Shown: positions 6,800 to 13,987, numbered from the stretch's first letter. The stretch is 14,280 nucleotides of DNA from 66-474 sp035688305 (GCA_035688305.1 DASSNC010000146.1:1-14280), one strand, 5' to 3'. Numbers and translations: made by a program. The notes: generated by a model from the sequence alone, not told the origin.

Positions 6800-7276
6800 T
6801 CATCCCGGCAGGAACTGGTGTCCGCAGCGAACACAAACCCAGGTCTTTCTCCACCTCGCGAGCCGGGCACGGTGCTTCGGCCAGTTGAAAATGGTCAGCG
6901 CCAGCCACAACACGGACACGCCCAAACCGGCATACATCAAATGCACGAACGAGCTGGGGCGAATATCGCCACCCGCCACCGCCCCGAGCAAAAAGAAATC
7001 GGCGACGGCGAAGATCACGGTCGCGAGCAACGCCCACTTGAACGTCGAGGTCGGCGGCGCGCAGCGCCTGGCAAAGGCCGTCTGGCTCGTGCTGGTGGAG
7101 ATGATGTCCTGATGCAGGGCTACGCCGCCGGAAACGAAATCGCCAGTGCGAACAGCACTCCCGGTGTAGGAACCGCCTCCGGTGCTGGTGCCGCGGGATT
7201 CGATGGTGGTCGTGCCTTGCTCGTACGCAATCGCGCACCGGATGACATCCTGCGATTGGCATTGCGGGCATTCCAT
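6800..7276 (-). CDS. Split zinc-ribbon, two-TM membrane protein, 158 aa
   Basis: Start 7276 follows GAGGAAA with about 6-nt spacing. The N-terminus MECPQCQSQ holds the first CxxC knuckle (C3, C6). The C-terminus TWVCVRCGHQFLPG holds the second (C148, C151). Two TM helices (about 80-102 and 112-132) separate them. A hairpin topology puts both knuckles on the cytoplasmic side, where they could complete one zinc ribbon. Residues 20-65 are rich in Gly, Ser and Thr (for example SRGTSTGGGSYTGS) and probably disordered. No catalytic motif is present. It lies 54 bp after the stop of the secreted FG-GAP-like protein gene. A role as a membrane adaptor or quality-control component is possible but unsupported. 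Confidence 0.85.
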   Translation of the reverse strand: MECPQCQSQDVIRCAIAYEQGTTTIESRGTSTGGGSYTGSAVRTGDFVSGGVALHQDIISTSTSQTAFARRCAPPTSTFKWALLATVIFAVADFFLLGAVAGGDIRPSSFVHLMYAGLGVSVLWLALTIFNWPKHRARLARWRKTWVCVRCGHQFLPG

Positions 7277-7330
7277 GGTCGCTTTCCTCTTTGCTCGAGT
7301 TGGTGAAAACCGCGCTGCGTTCGCGCACGG

Positions 7331-8749
7331 TCAGTACGGGTAGCAACCCGACAGCGCGGCCTGGGTCGCGGCGGGCGAGTCCTGCATGGAGATTTGTCCC
7401 TGCATCTCGCCGTTGATGCGCAGGTACGATTCGGTGACGAGCGGCGCGATCTGGCGGGAGTTGGCATCGAATCCGCGGTGTGCGAACCAGTACGGAAGCT
7501 GGGAGCGCGACAGGTCGGCCATCCACAGGTTGGCGTTGGTATCGTTGCCTTGCAGCGGCGCATTGACCGTCCAGCCGCGGAACACGAAGGTCATGGTCGC
7601 GGGCCCGGCCGGCAACGGCTGCTTGGTCAGGACCAGCAGTAGTGGGCGTCCCTGCTCGCAGGCGACCAGCACGCGCTTGATGACCGAGTCGATCGGCGTC
7701 ACGTACGCCATCAGCGGGCTGCCCGCCGCCTGCACCGTCTTCCACGGCTGCATGTGCGATTGCGGCAAGTCGGCCTCGGGGATGTCGTACTGGCTGCCGG
7801 TCCACTGCCAGACCGGGCTGTTGCCATCGAATTGCAGATCGTGCATGCCGTGGTGCGTGGCCGGCAACACCGCGATTTCGGTGAAATTCGGCAGGCCGAT
7901 GGCCTTTTTTCCGTACCCCTGCGCGGTCGCCATCACGATGATGCCGCTGCAGCCGGCCGAGCCGCAGGCGCCGGAGGCGTAGGTGTACTGGACGATGAGG
8001 TCTGCGCGACCGTCGTCGTTGAGATCGGCCAACGCCAGTGCGTAAAGCGGCTCACCGGAATGGCCGGGCAATGGTTGCGACATTGCGTCCCCGGCCGCGC
8101 GTCGGATGGCGGCGGCCTGCGCCGGCGTCGGCTCGGTCGCGTTGTTGTCGAAGGTGATCCGCAGGGGTTTCTCCGTCGACCGCGGCGCTGCGCTGGCCGG
8201 AGCGGCGGACGGTGAAGGCGCGTGCAGGCGCACGCTGCCCGGCCGCGCAAGACTGCGTGGTGGCTGCTGCGGAAAGCCCATGTCGGCGCGCACCGCCCAT
8301 TCGCGCAGGCCGCGCGGCAACGCGTCCCAGCGTGGCGTTGTCGAGTGGTCGGCGAGCACGTAGATGTCGATGCGTCCGCCGCCGTGGATCGCGGCCATCA
8401 CCGTACCCGAGGTGAGATCCACGTCCAGCATCGCGTCCTGCTCGGTGCCCATGTGCGGTGCGTTTCCGGACACCACGAGGTGGCAATTCAAGAGCTTGAC
8501 CGGACCCGACACGTCGAGGTTGCGGCGGAGGTGCGTGGCCTCGTCGCCGGGCAGGCGCTGCAGCAGCGTTGCCAGCTCGGGTGTTGCGAGCAGGTCGGCA
8601 TTGGCGCTGTACTTGCCTGCGTACGACTGCAGGTTTGCAAGTTTTCCGTTGCACGCCGCCACGGCATTGAACGAAATCGCGGCGAGCACCAGCAGCACCG
8701 CGGATACGCTGCGCCGGAAAGAGCGGCAAGGGGTGTGCGTGGCTTTCAC
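7331..8749 (-). CDS. Secreted protein with an FG-GAP-like Ca-binding repeat, 472 aa
   Basis: Function unknown; predicted periplasmic or extracellular. I chose GTG at 8749 because its G-T-G-A overlaps the upstream stop codon by 4 nt, a classic coupling arrangement. It also places a Sec signal (SVSAVLLVLAAISFNAVA, then ACN) at residues 14-31. The open frame continues upstream to 8818, but that would bury the signal. An N-terminal domain (about 33-160) ends in a Pro/Ala/Ser linker (160-195). A second domain contains ALADLNDDGRADLIV (239-253), whose Dx-N-x-D-G-xx-D spacing matches the calcium loop of FG-GAP/VCBS-type beta-propeller repeats. It is followed by a Cys-rich turn, GACGSAGCSG (260-269). 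Only one such repeat is obvious, too few for a full propeller. The last 120 residues form a separate domain ending SGCYPY. Confidence 0.85.
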   Translation of the reverse strand: MKATHTPCRSFRRSVSAVLLVLAAISFNAVAACNGKLANLQSYAGKYSANADLLATPELATLLQRLPGDEATHLRRNLDVSGPVKLLNCHLVVSGNAPHMGTEQDAMLDVDLTSGTVMAAIHGGGRIDIYVLADHSTTPRWDALPRGLREWAVRADMGFPQQPPRSLARPGSVRLHAPSPSAAPASAAPRSTEKPLRITFDNNATEPTPAQAAAIRRAAGDAMSQPLPGHSGEPLYALALADLNDDGRADLIVQYTYASGACGSAGCSGIIVMATAQGYGKKAIGLPNFTEIAVLPATHHGMHDLQFDGNSPVWQWTGSQYDIPEADLPQSHMQPWKTVQAAGSPLMAYVTPIDSVIKRVLVACEQGRPLLLVLTKQPLPAGPATMTFVFRGWTVNAPLQGNDTNANLWMADLSRSQLPYWFAHRGFDANSRQIAPLVTESYLRINGEMQGQISMQDSPAATQAALSGCYPY

Positions 8750-9267
8750 GACGCGGCGCCTTGCCTGGCGGCGCGGGCGCGGGATGCAACGCCGGATGCC
8801 GCGATCGGCTTGGCGCATTTCGCGTACGGCGAGCCCTTGACCAGCGCGGCTTGCAATGGCGTCAGCGATTCACCCGGAGCTACATTCGGCTCGAATTTCA
8901 GCGTGCCGGCCTTCTCGTCCGGGTTGATCGTCATCAACAACCGGCCGTAGTCGCTGTCGCTCAAGGGAAACGGAAAGAACCACTGGCCGATGCCCTGGTA
9001 GTCGGGGCCCGCGTAGGTCAGGGCATGTTCGAACGTGGTCGGGTGGCTGGTGTGGCCACGGTAGCGGTAGGTGAAACCGGAATCGTCCACCGTGATCCGC
9101 GGCTCGCGCTGGCAGTCGCCGCGCGGTGCATAGGTGCCGTAGGCGGCGCTGAGACCTTGGCCCTTGAGGCCGTGCAGCGTCAGCGCCCGCGCGTTGCCGG
9201 CCATCAGTCCCATGGCAAGCGCCAGCCATGTCGCGTGCCGCCATGTGTGGTTGTGGCGTGTGTTCAT
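8746..9267 (-). CDS. Uncharacterised secreted protein, 173 aa
   Basis: Start ATG 9267 follows GAGGA about 8 nt upstream. An in-frame TTG at 9288 is possible but leaves no better RBS. Residues 12-29 form a Sec signal with likely cleavage after ARA (27-29). The mature protein begins LTLHGLKGQGLSAAYGTYAP and has two cysteines (C52, C151) far apart, which could close the domain as a disulfide. The central part is rich in Tyr, Phe and Gly (for example GQWFFPFPLSDSDYGRLL), suggesting beta structure. The last ~20 residues are Ala/Arg-rich and basic and overlap the next gene. Stop and next start share GTGA, so its translation is probably coupled to that of the 472-aa protein, and the two may work together. 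No family recognised. Confidence 0.82.
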   Translation of the reverse strand: MNTRHNHTWRHATWLALAMGLMAGNARALTLHGLKGQGLSAAYGTYAPRGDCQREPRITVDDSGFTYRYRGHTSHPTTFEHALTYAGPDYQGIGQWFFPFPLSDSDYGRLLMTINPDEKAGTLKFEPNVAPGESLTPLQAALVKGSPYAKCAKPIAASGVASRARAARQGAAS

Positions 9268-9292
9268 GACCCAATCCTCAGTTGACAACCCA

Positions 9293-9595
9293 TCAATCCC
9301 ACCGCCAGCCCGCCATTAGCGCGCAGGACGCCGGCAGGCCGATCAGGACCAGCAGCAGCGCGGCGATGACGTAGCGGGCGACACCCGGATGCAAACCCAC
9401 GTAGTAGCGGACGAATTCGGCTTCGGACAGGCGTGCTTCGGCGGTGTCCGGCTGCTCGCGCCGGATCCGCGCATATTCGACGCGCGCCTTGCGCTCGCCG
9501 ACGCCGCGGTGGTGCCACGCCCAGGCCCGCCAGCTCTCCGCGATCAGGAACAAAACGGCGGCCACGCACAACAGCATCAGCCCTGCACCGATCAT
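9293..9595 (-). CDS. Small two-TM membrane protein, 100 aa (first gene of the cluster)
   Basis: Function unknown. The start at 9595 has GAGGGA about 9 nt upstream. A hydrophobic helix at about 2-19 (IGAGLMLLCVAAVLFLIA) is followed by a basic, Arg-rich stretch (WHHRGVGERKARVEYARIRR) and a soluble helix-prone loop (about 28-70). A second TM helix lies at about 73-95. The positive-inside rule places the loop in the cytoplasm. It lies 25 bp before the next gene and faces the winged-helix kinase gene across a 219-bp divergent control region. It is therefore probably the promoter-proximal gene of the nine-gene unit. Confidence 0.78.
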   Translation of the reverse strand: MIGAGLMLLCVAAVLFLIAESWRAWAWHHRGVGERKARVEYARIRREQPDTAEARLSEAEFVRYYVGLHPGVARYVIAALLLVLIGLPASCALMAGWRWD

Positions 9596-9652
9596 GTCCG
9601 GCCATCCCTCGCGTCATCGCGGAAAGGTCTCCGGTTGCGGCAGTGGCCAATG

Positions 9653-9707
9653 GACGGCCGTGGGGTGATTGGGCTCCCGTGCGACGGGAAATGTCGTCAC
9701 GGCCGTC
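9653..9707. promoter_or_regulatory. Inverted repeat built from two ACGGCCGT palindromes
   Basis: GACGGCCGTG (9653-9662) and CACGGCCGTC (9698-9707) are perfect 10-bp reverse complements 35 bp apart. Each contains the 8-bp palindrome ACGGCCGT. Between them lies a small hairpin, CCCGT-GCG-ACGGG (9676-9688). Paired palindromes in a divergent intergenic region are typical operator architecture for a dimeric repressor or activator. They could also be a transcribed structure. Confidence 0.45.
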
Positions 9708-9724
9708 TAACGGACCGCTAACGG
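9696..9724 (+). promoter_or_regulatory. Candidate winged-helix operator: three 7-mers in 11-bp phase
   Basis: GTCACGG (9696), CTAACGG (9707) and CTAACGG (9718) are 7-mers separated by exactly 4 bp. The last two are identical and the first matches at 5 of 7 positions. The 7+4 spacing puts each repeat on the same face of the helix and is the layout of PHO-box-type sites bound by OmpR/PhoB-family winged helices. Such a domain is encoded by the adjacent gene. The site is about 90 bp upstream of that gene's start and about 100 bp upstream of the divergent cluster. No clear -35/-10 boxes were found in the 219-bp region. Confidence 0.45.
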
Positions 9725-9814
9725 CGCCGGTTCGGGGGGGGGCGCGACTGCGTGCGGGGGCCGCGTGGTTGGTGCACAATCACCGGACCGCGCAAAAAAA
9801 CGGGGCAGGGGAAG

Positions 9815-12589
9815 GTGGACAGGACGGACCATCCCGATCGGCCGCTGTACCGCTACCGTTTCGACGACGCCGAATTCGACGAGGCGCGCGTGACCCTGCG
9901 CGTGGCCGGGGAGCGCGTGGATCTGGAACAGCGCCCGCTGCAGGTGCTGGCGCTGTTGCTGCAGCGCGTCGACGAAGTAGTGCCCCGCGCCGAGTTGTTC
10001 GACACGGTTTGGGCAGGCCGGCCCACCGTGGACAACGTGCTGGCGAATGCGGTGGCCAAGCTGCGCAAGGCGCTGGGGCCGGCCGCCGCGCGCGTCGTCA
10101 ACGTGCCCCGCGTCGGCTATCGCCTGCGCGGGCCCGTCGAACGCACGGTGGCCGGACGCCGCGCCGGGGTCGGTTTCGAGCTGGCGGTCGGACAAACCGT
10201 GCCGGGCCGGGAACACTTCCGTCTCGAAGCCTGCCTCGACCCGTCCGGCGATGCGGCGGTCTGGCTGGCGCGCCACGAGAAGACAGGTGAGCCGCGTGTC
10301 TACAAATTCGCGGTCGATGGCGAACGGCTGGCCGCGCTGAAGCGCGAAGTCACGATCTACCGCGTGCTCAAGGAGTCCCTCGGCGAGCGCGACGACCGGG
10401 TGCGGCTGTTCGACTGGAATTTCGATGCGCCTCCGTTTTTCCTGGAATGCGAATACGCGGGCCGGGACCTGGCACGCTGGTCGCAGGAGAATCCCACCTT
10501 CGATGCCGCATCACGGGAACGTCGTATCGCATGGTTCATCGAGATCGCCGACGCGGTTGCCGCCGCGCACGGCGCCGGCGTGCTGCACAAGGACCTGAAA
10601 CCCGCCAACGTGCTGGTGATGCCGCGCGGCGAGGGCTGGCGCTGGCGTGTCACGGATTTCGGCAGCGGGCGGTTGCTCGAGCCCGACAAGCTGGAATCAT
10701 TGGGGATCACGCGGTTGGGCATGACGGTCACTGGCGCGTTGTCGGAGCAGTCCGGCGTGACGCTGCTGTATCTCGCGCCGGAATTGCTGGCGGGCGCCGC
10801 ACCATCGGTGCGCAGCGACGTGTATGCCCTGGGCATGATGCTGTTCCAGATGGTCGTCGGCGACCTGCACCGCACGCTCGCGCCCGGCTGGGAACAGGCT
10901 TTCGAGACCCAGGACGTCGACGACCAGTTGCTGTGCGAGGACATCGCCGCGGCAACCAGCGGCGACCCGGAACGTCGCCTCGCGAGCGTGGACGCGCTGA
11001 TCCAACGCCTGCGCAGCCGGGAAGCGCGCGCGATCGAACGCAAACGTCTGCGCGATTCCGATGCACGCGCACTGGCGGCGGAGCGCCTGCTGGAGCGCAG
11101 CCGTGCGCGGCGTCCCTGGCTGATCGCGGCGGTCGTCCTGTTGGGGGCAGGCCTCGGCGTGAGCCTGTGGCAGCTCAGGCAGATCAGGACCGCGCGCACC
11201 GAAGCGCAGCAGCAGGCCGCGCTCGCCGCCGCCACCAACCGCTTCCTCAACGATGATCTGCTGGGCGCCGGGGTCGGCGGCAATTCGCCGGCGTGGTACG
11301 AGCGCAATCCGACCCTGCGCGAAATCCTGGACACCGCCGCGAAGCATCTCGACGACGGCCGCTTTGCCGGCGAGCCGCTGGTCCTGGCCGATCTCCATCA
11401 GACACTGGGACGCGCGTATCGCAGCACCGGCACGTTTTCCAAGGCAGGTGTACAACTGCAAGCCGCAGCGGATTGGTTGCAGCGCACCCTGGGCGCGAGC
11501 GATCAGCGCACCGTGCTGGCGCGCTACGAACTTGCGCCGATACTGGCGCACCTGTCCCGATTCGACGATGCCCATGCGCTGCTCGATCGGGCCGATGCGG
11601 CAGCCGGCGCACGCCGCGACGCGGTTTCGGAAATCGCCTTGCGCGCGCACCTTGCGCGCGGTGATGTGCTGTATCAGCAGATGCACGTCGAGCCGGCGCT
11701 GGCCGCCTACACGGTCGCCGAACGCTTGCAACGGCAGTTGCACCCCGACGATGCGATGATGTCCGTGCACCTGCTGCTGGCGATCGCCGGTTGCGACTTG
11801 CGGATGGGCAAGCCAAAAGAAGCCGAAGTCGTTGCGCGAAAAATACTCGCGGGTGCGCCGTACACACAGGACAGGGTCGGCCTCGCCAGCATCGCGACCG
11901 CACACTCGCGGCTGGGCGACGCGCTGCGCGGGCAGGGCAAGTACGCGGAGGCGATCCCGGTCACGCAACAATCGCTGCACGAATACGAAAGCTCGCAGGG
12001 GGCGGACAGCCAAGGCGCGATCAGTGCGTTGAGCACGTTGAGCTATCTGTATTCGCTGACCGGCGACGATGCCAAGGCCCTGGCGTTGCAACGCGACGTG
12101 TACCAGCGCGCGGTCAAGCGCTGGGGCGCGAAAAGCCAGTACGCCCTGGTCGAGCTGTTGAATCTCGGATCCAGCGAATACGACTCGGGCGATTTGAAGT
12201 CGGCATTGCCGCATTTGCAGCAAGCCGAAGCCGGACTCGTGAAGGTCAGCGGCGAGAAGAGCCCGACGACCCAGGCCGCGCGCGTCGCGCTGGCCAATGC
12301 CCTGACCGATCTCGGCAACAACGAGCAAGCACTGGCGATGATCGCCGAGGTCGATCCGGTGGCCTATCAGGCGACCACCTCCGATCCGGATCGTGCCGTT
12401 GTCCTGAAGGCAATGCAGGCCCGCATCGAATTGCGCCTGCACAAGCCGCGTGCGGCCGCACGGCTTCGCGATGCCATCGCCGCCATGCAGACGGCGGGTG
12501 TCGCGGACGAGGAAATCGCGACGTTCCGCAAAGAACTTCCCGCAACGCCGATACCGGTGGCTCCGAACGTGTCGTCAGCCAAACCGTAA
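9815..12589 (+). CDS. Winged-helix / Ser-Thr kinase / TM / TPR fusion protein, 924 aa
   Basis: Predicted membrane-tethered regulator that may bind DNA and phosphorylate proteins on Ser/Thr. The winged helix, of the OmpR/CadC type, spans about 25-107, with LFDTVWAGRPTVDNVLANAV and ending RVVNVPRVGYRLRG. The kinase spans about 130-400: beta-3 Lys164 (VYKF), alpha-C Glu178, catalytic loop HKDLKPANVL (D260, K262, N265), DFG at 281-283, APE at 321-323 and DVYALG (D335). All catalytic residues are present, so it should be active. The glycine loop is weak and HRD is HKD. A TM helix (about 434-454) puts the N-terminal half in the cytoplasm and residues 475-900, helical and TPR-like, in the periplasm. 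GTG 9815 is preferred over GTG 9752 because DRTDHPDRPLYRYRF starts the family-like sequence and the extra 21 residues look non-coding. The RBS is a purine-rich run. Confidence 0.88.
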   Translation: MDRTDHPDRPLYRYRFDDAEFDEARVTLRVAGERVDLEQRPLQVLALLLQRVDEVVPRAELFDTVWAGRPTVDNVLANAVAKLRKALGPAAARVVNVPRVGYRLRGPVERTVAGRRAGVGFELAVGQTVPGREHFRLEACLDPSGDAAVWLARHEKTGEPRVYKFAVDGERLAALKREVTIYRVLKESLGERDDRVRLFDWNFDAPPFFLECEYAGRDLARWSQENPTFDAASRERRIAWFIEIADAVAAAHGAGVLHKDLKPANVLVMPRGEGWRWRVTDFGSGRLLEPDKLESLGITRLGMTVTGALSEQSGVTLLYLAPELLAGAAPSVRSDVYALGMMLFQMVVGDLHRTLAPGWEQAFETQDVDDQLLCEDIAAATSGDPERRLASVDALIQRLRSREARAIERKRLRDSDARALAAERLLERSRARRPWLIAAVVLLGAGLGVSLWQLRQIRTARTEAQQQAALAAATNRFLNDDLLGAGVGGNSPAWYERNPTLREILDTAAKHLDDGRFAGEPLVLADLHQTLGRAYRSTGTFSKAGVQLQAAADWLQRTLGASDQRTVLARYELAPILAHLSRFDDAHALLDRADAAAGARRDAVSEIALRAHLARGDVLYQQMHVEPALAAYTVAERLQRQLHPDDAMMSVHLLLAIAGCDLRMGKPKEAEVVARKILAGAPYTQDRVGLASIATAHSRLGDALRGQGKYAEAIPVTQQSLHEYESSQGADSQGAISALSTLSYLYSLTGDDAKALALQRDVYQRAVKRWGAKSQYALVELLNLGSSEYDSGDLKSALPHLQQAEAGLVKVSGEKSPTTQAARVALANALTDLGNNEQALAMIAEVDPVAYQATTSDPDRAVVLKAMQARIELRLHKPRAAARLRDAIAAMQTAGVADEEIATFRKELPATPIPVAPNVSSAKP

Positions 12590-12676
12590 CGCCCGCCGGC
12601 CACCCGGATACCCTGTCGTCTACGTGCGTTTGATGGCCATCGGGCAAGCGGCTGATCGGGCATGGTTTGTTCTCGA

Positions 12677-12705
12677 TTGACACCGGGAGCGACCGGCGCG
12701 ACGAT
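12677..12705 (+). promoter_or_regulatory. Candidate sigma-70 promoter for the small ORF and amidohydrolase
   Basis: A consensus -35 box, TTGACA (12677-12682), lies 17 bp from GACGAT (12700-12705), a weak -10 that keeps the key second A, fifth A and final T. Transcription would start near 12712, about 50 nt before the small ORF. It falls in the 170-bp gap after the kinase gene, so the downstream unit can be expressed independently. No other perfect -35 was found in this gap. Confidence 0.4.
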
Positions 12706-12759
12706 CCGGATTACACGCATGAACCGGGGCAGAATCGGCGTTAGGCCGCAGGAGTTCGG

Positions 12760-12909
12760 ATGCAGCAGGTCGTTGCCACGTCTTGGCTCACGTCCGCTTC
12801 TCTACTCGGCGTTCTCGGTCTTGCTTCAAACCCCGATTACTGCTTGTTGGCGAGGCCCGTGCCGGTTACCTCGGGCATCAGGCTGCAAGACATTCGTCCG
12901 CTTGCGTAA
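12760..12909 (+). CDS. Small hydrophobic-N-terminus peptide, 49 aa
   Basis: ATG 12760 is preceded by GCAGGAG with 5-nt spacing, an excellent RBS, and by an in-frame TAG at 12742, so the start is fixed. The peptide opens MQQVVATSWLTSASLLGVLG, a short membrane or signal-like helix (about 5-21). It then reads NPDYCLLARPVPVTS and ends LQDIRPLA. The one Cys (28) and the C-L-L-A-R-P-V segment faintly recall small phage outer-membrane spanin-type lipoproteins, but it is too short and lacks a lipobox, so that reading is weak. Its stop is 15 bp before the amidohydrolase start, so a leader peptide or coupled small gene is possible. Nothing else supports a function. Confidence 0.5.
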   Translation: MQQVVATSWLTSASLLGVLGLASNPDYCLLARPVPVTSGIRLQDIRPLA

Positions 12910-12924
12910 TCGCGGAGGTGAACG

Positions 12925-13938
12925 ATGGCCAGAAGCAAGCTTCGAGCAGGGCGCGGCATGACATCGGCCGCGCTGGCGGCGTGCCTCGTGGTGTTGTTTG
13001 CTTGCACGGGTGCCCCCGGTGCCGCGTGGGGTCAGGCGGCACCATCCACATCCGTGGCCCCTGTGCACGCGAGGTACACCGGACCCATCATCGACGTTCA
13101 CCTCCACACTGACCCGCCTGCCTCCGCCATCGGCATGCCCAACCCGGTCACCGGGACGCAGCCAGCATCCGATCCCGCCGACCTGCTGAGCGCCACCCTG
13201 CGGGAGTGCGAGAAGTACCACATTGTCCGCGCGGTCTTGAATGGCTGGCCGGGCACGCTTGACCGCTGGATGCGAGCGGACCCAACGCGGTTCATCGCCG
13301 CGCCGATGATCCTGCGGGACAGCGCAACGCCGACGCTTGACGTGGCGTCGCTGCGCCAGCAGATAACCCATGGCAAGGCCGGCGCAATTGGTGAAATCAT
13401 TGCGCAATACGTGGGCCTCAAACCGGATGATCCGGTGCTGGAGCCCTACTGGCGTCTCGCCGAAGAGCTTGATGCCCCGGTCGTGATCCACATGGGGACG
13501 AGTTTTCCAGGCACCGTGTACGCCGGATATCCCGCATTCCGCCTGTCTCTCGGCAATCCGATGCTGCTGGAGGAAGTGCTGGTGCGCCACCCCAAGCTAC
13601 GCATCTGGGTAGCGCACGCCGCGCTGCCCTGGCGCGACGAGATTCTGGCGTTGATGCAGCAGTATCCGCAGCTTTACATAGATGTCTCGACAATCGACTG
13701 GATCGACGGCCCGGAAGGACGGCCTGCGTTCCATGCATTCTTGCGGCAGGCCATCGCTCAGGGCTTCGGCAAGCGAATCATGTTCGGATCGGACCAGATG
13801 GCCTGGCCAGATGCCATCGGACTGGCGATTGACGGGGTGGATTCCGCGGATTTCCTGACACTGGAGCAGAAGCGCGACATCTTCTACGCGAATGCTGTGA
13901 GATTTTTCCGTTTGAAGGAGCCCCTGGTCGAGCCCTGA
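12925..13938 (+). CDS. Exported amidohydrolase_2-family metal-dependent hydrolase, 337 aa
   Basis: TIM-barrel metal hydrolase of the amidohydrolase/ACMSD-like superfamily, probably acting on a small organic substrate outside the cytoplasm. Start 12925 has GGAGGTGA about 4 nt upstream; ATG 12958 lacks a comparable RBS. The N-terminus MARSKLRAGRG plus hydrophobic 12-26 is a signal. Cleavage is most likely after WGQA (about 38), though C27 (LFAC) could be a non-standard lipobox. Metal and active-site residues are in order: HLH of DVHLHTD (H59, H61), E157 (GEI), H189 (VVIHMG), H231 (VAHAAL) and D290 (FGSDQM). The C-terminal half (LRIWVAHAALPW, LYIDVSTIDWI, KRIMFGSDQMAWPDA) is typical of the family. 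Export is unusual, since most relatives are cytoplasmic. The substrate cannot be deduced. Confidence 0.9.
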   Translation: MARSKLRAGRGMTSAALAACLVVLFACTGAPGAAWGQAAPSTSVAPVHARYTGPIIDVHLHTDPPASAIGMPNPVTGTQPASDPADLLSATLRECEKYHIVRAVLNGWPGTLDRWMRADPTRFIAAPMILRDSATPTLDVASLRQQITHGKAGAIGEIIAQYVGLKPDDPVLEPYWRLAEELDAPVVIHMGTSFPGTVYAGYPAFRLSLGNPMLLEEVLVRHPKLRIWVAHAALPWRDEILALMQQYPQLYIDVSTIDWIDGPEGRPAFHAFLRQAIAQGFGKRIMFGSDQMAWPDAIGLAIDGVDSADFLTLEQKRDIFYANAVRFFRLKEPLVEP

Positions 13939-13987
13939 AGTAGCCGAAGTGCGGATCGCTTCATGCCGTCTGGTACGCGCAGATTCC

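Noticed and set aside
9282..9287. TTGACA, a perfect -35 on the plus strand
   Set aside because: Lies between two minus-strand genes, with no -10 and no plus-strand gene for several hundred bases.
9752..9814. GTG 9752 as the start of the regulator
   Set aside because: Its only RBS is the 9-G tract; the added 21 residues look non-coding and include an A7 run. GTG 9815 begins sequence typical of the family.
9433..10290. 285-codon plus-strand frame overlapping the regulator
   Set aside because: Arg/Pro/Ala-rich shadow of the real frame, crossing the intergenic control region and a coding gene on the other strand.
10697..12442. 581-codon minus-strand frame opposite the kinase gene
   Set aside because: Antisense shadow of a clearly coding gene; low-complexity translation and no domain or RBS.
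12740..12746. GTTAGGC, resembling an integron attC core (GTTRRRY)
   Set aside because: No matching RYYYAAC partner or attC-like palindrome lies upstream within 150 bp, and no integrase is present.
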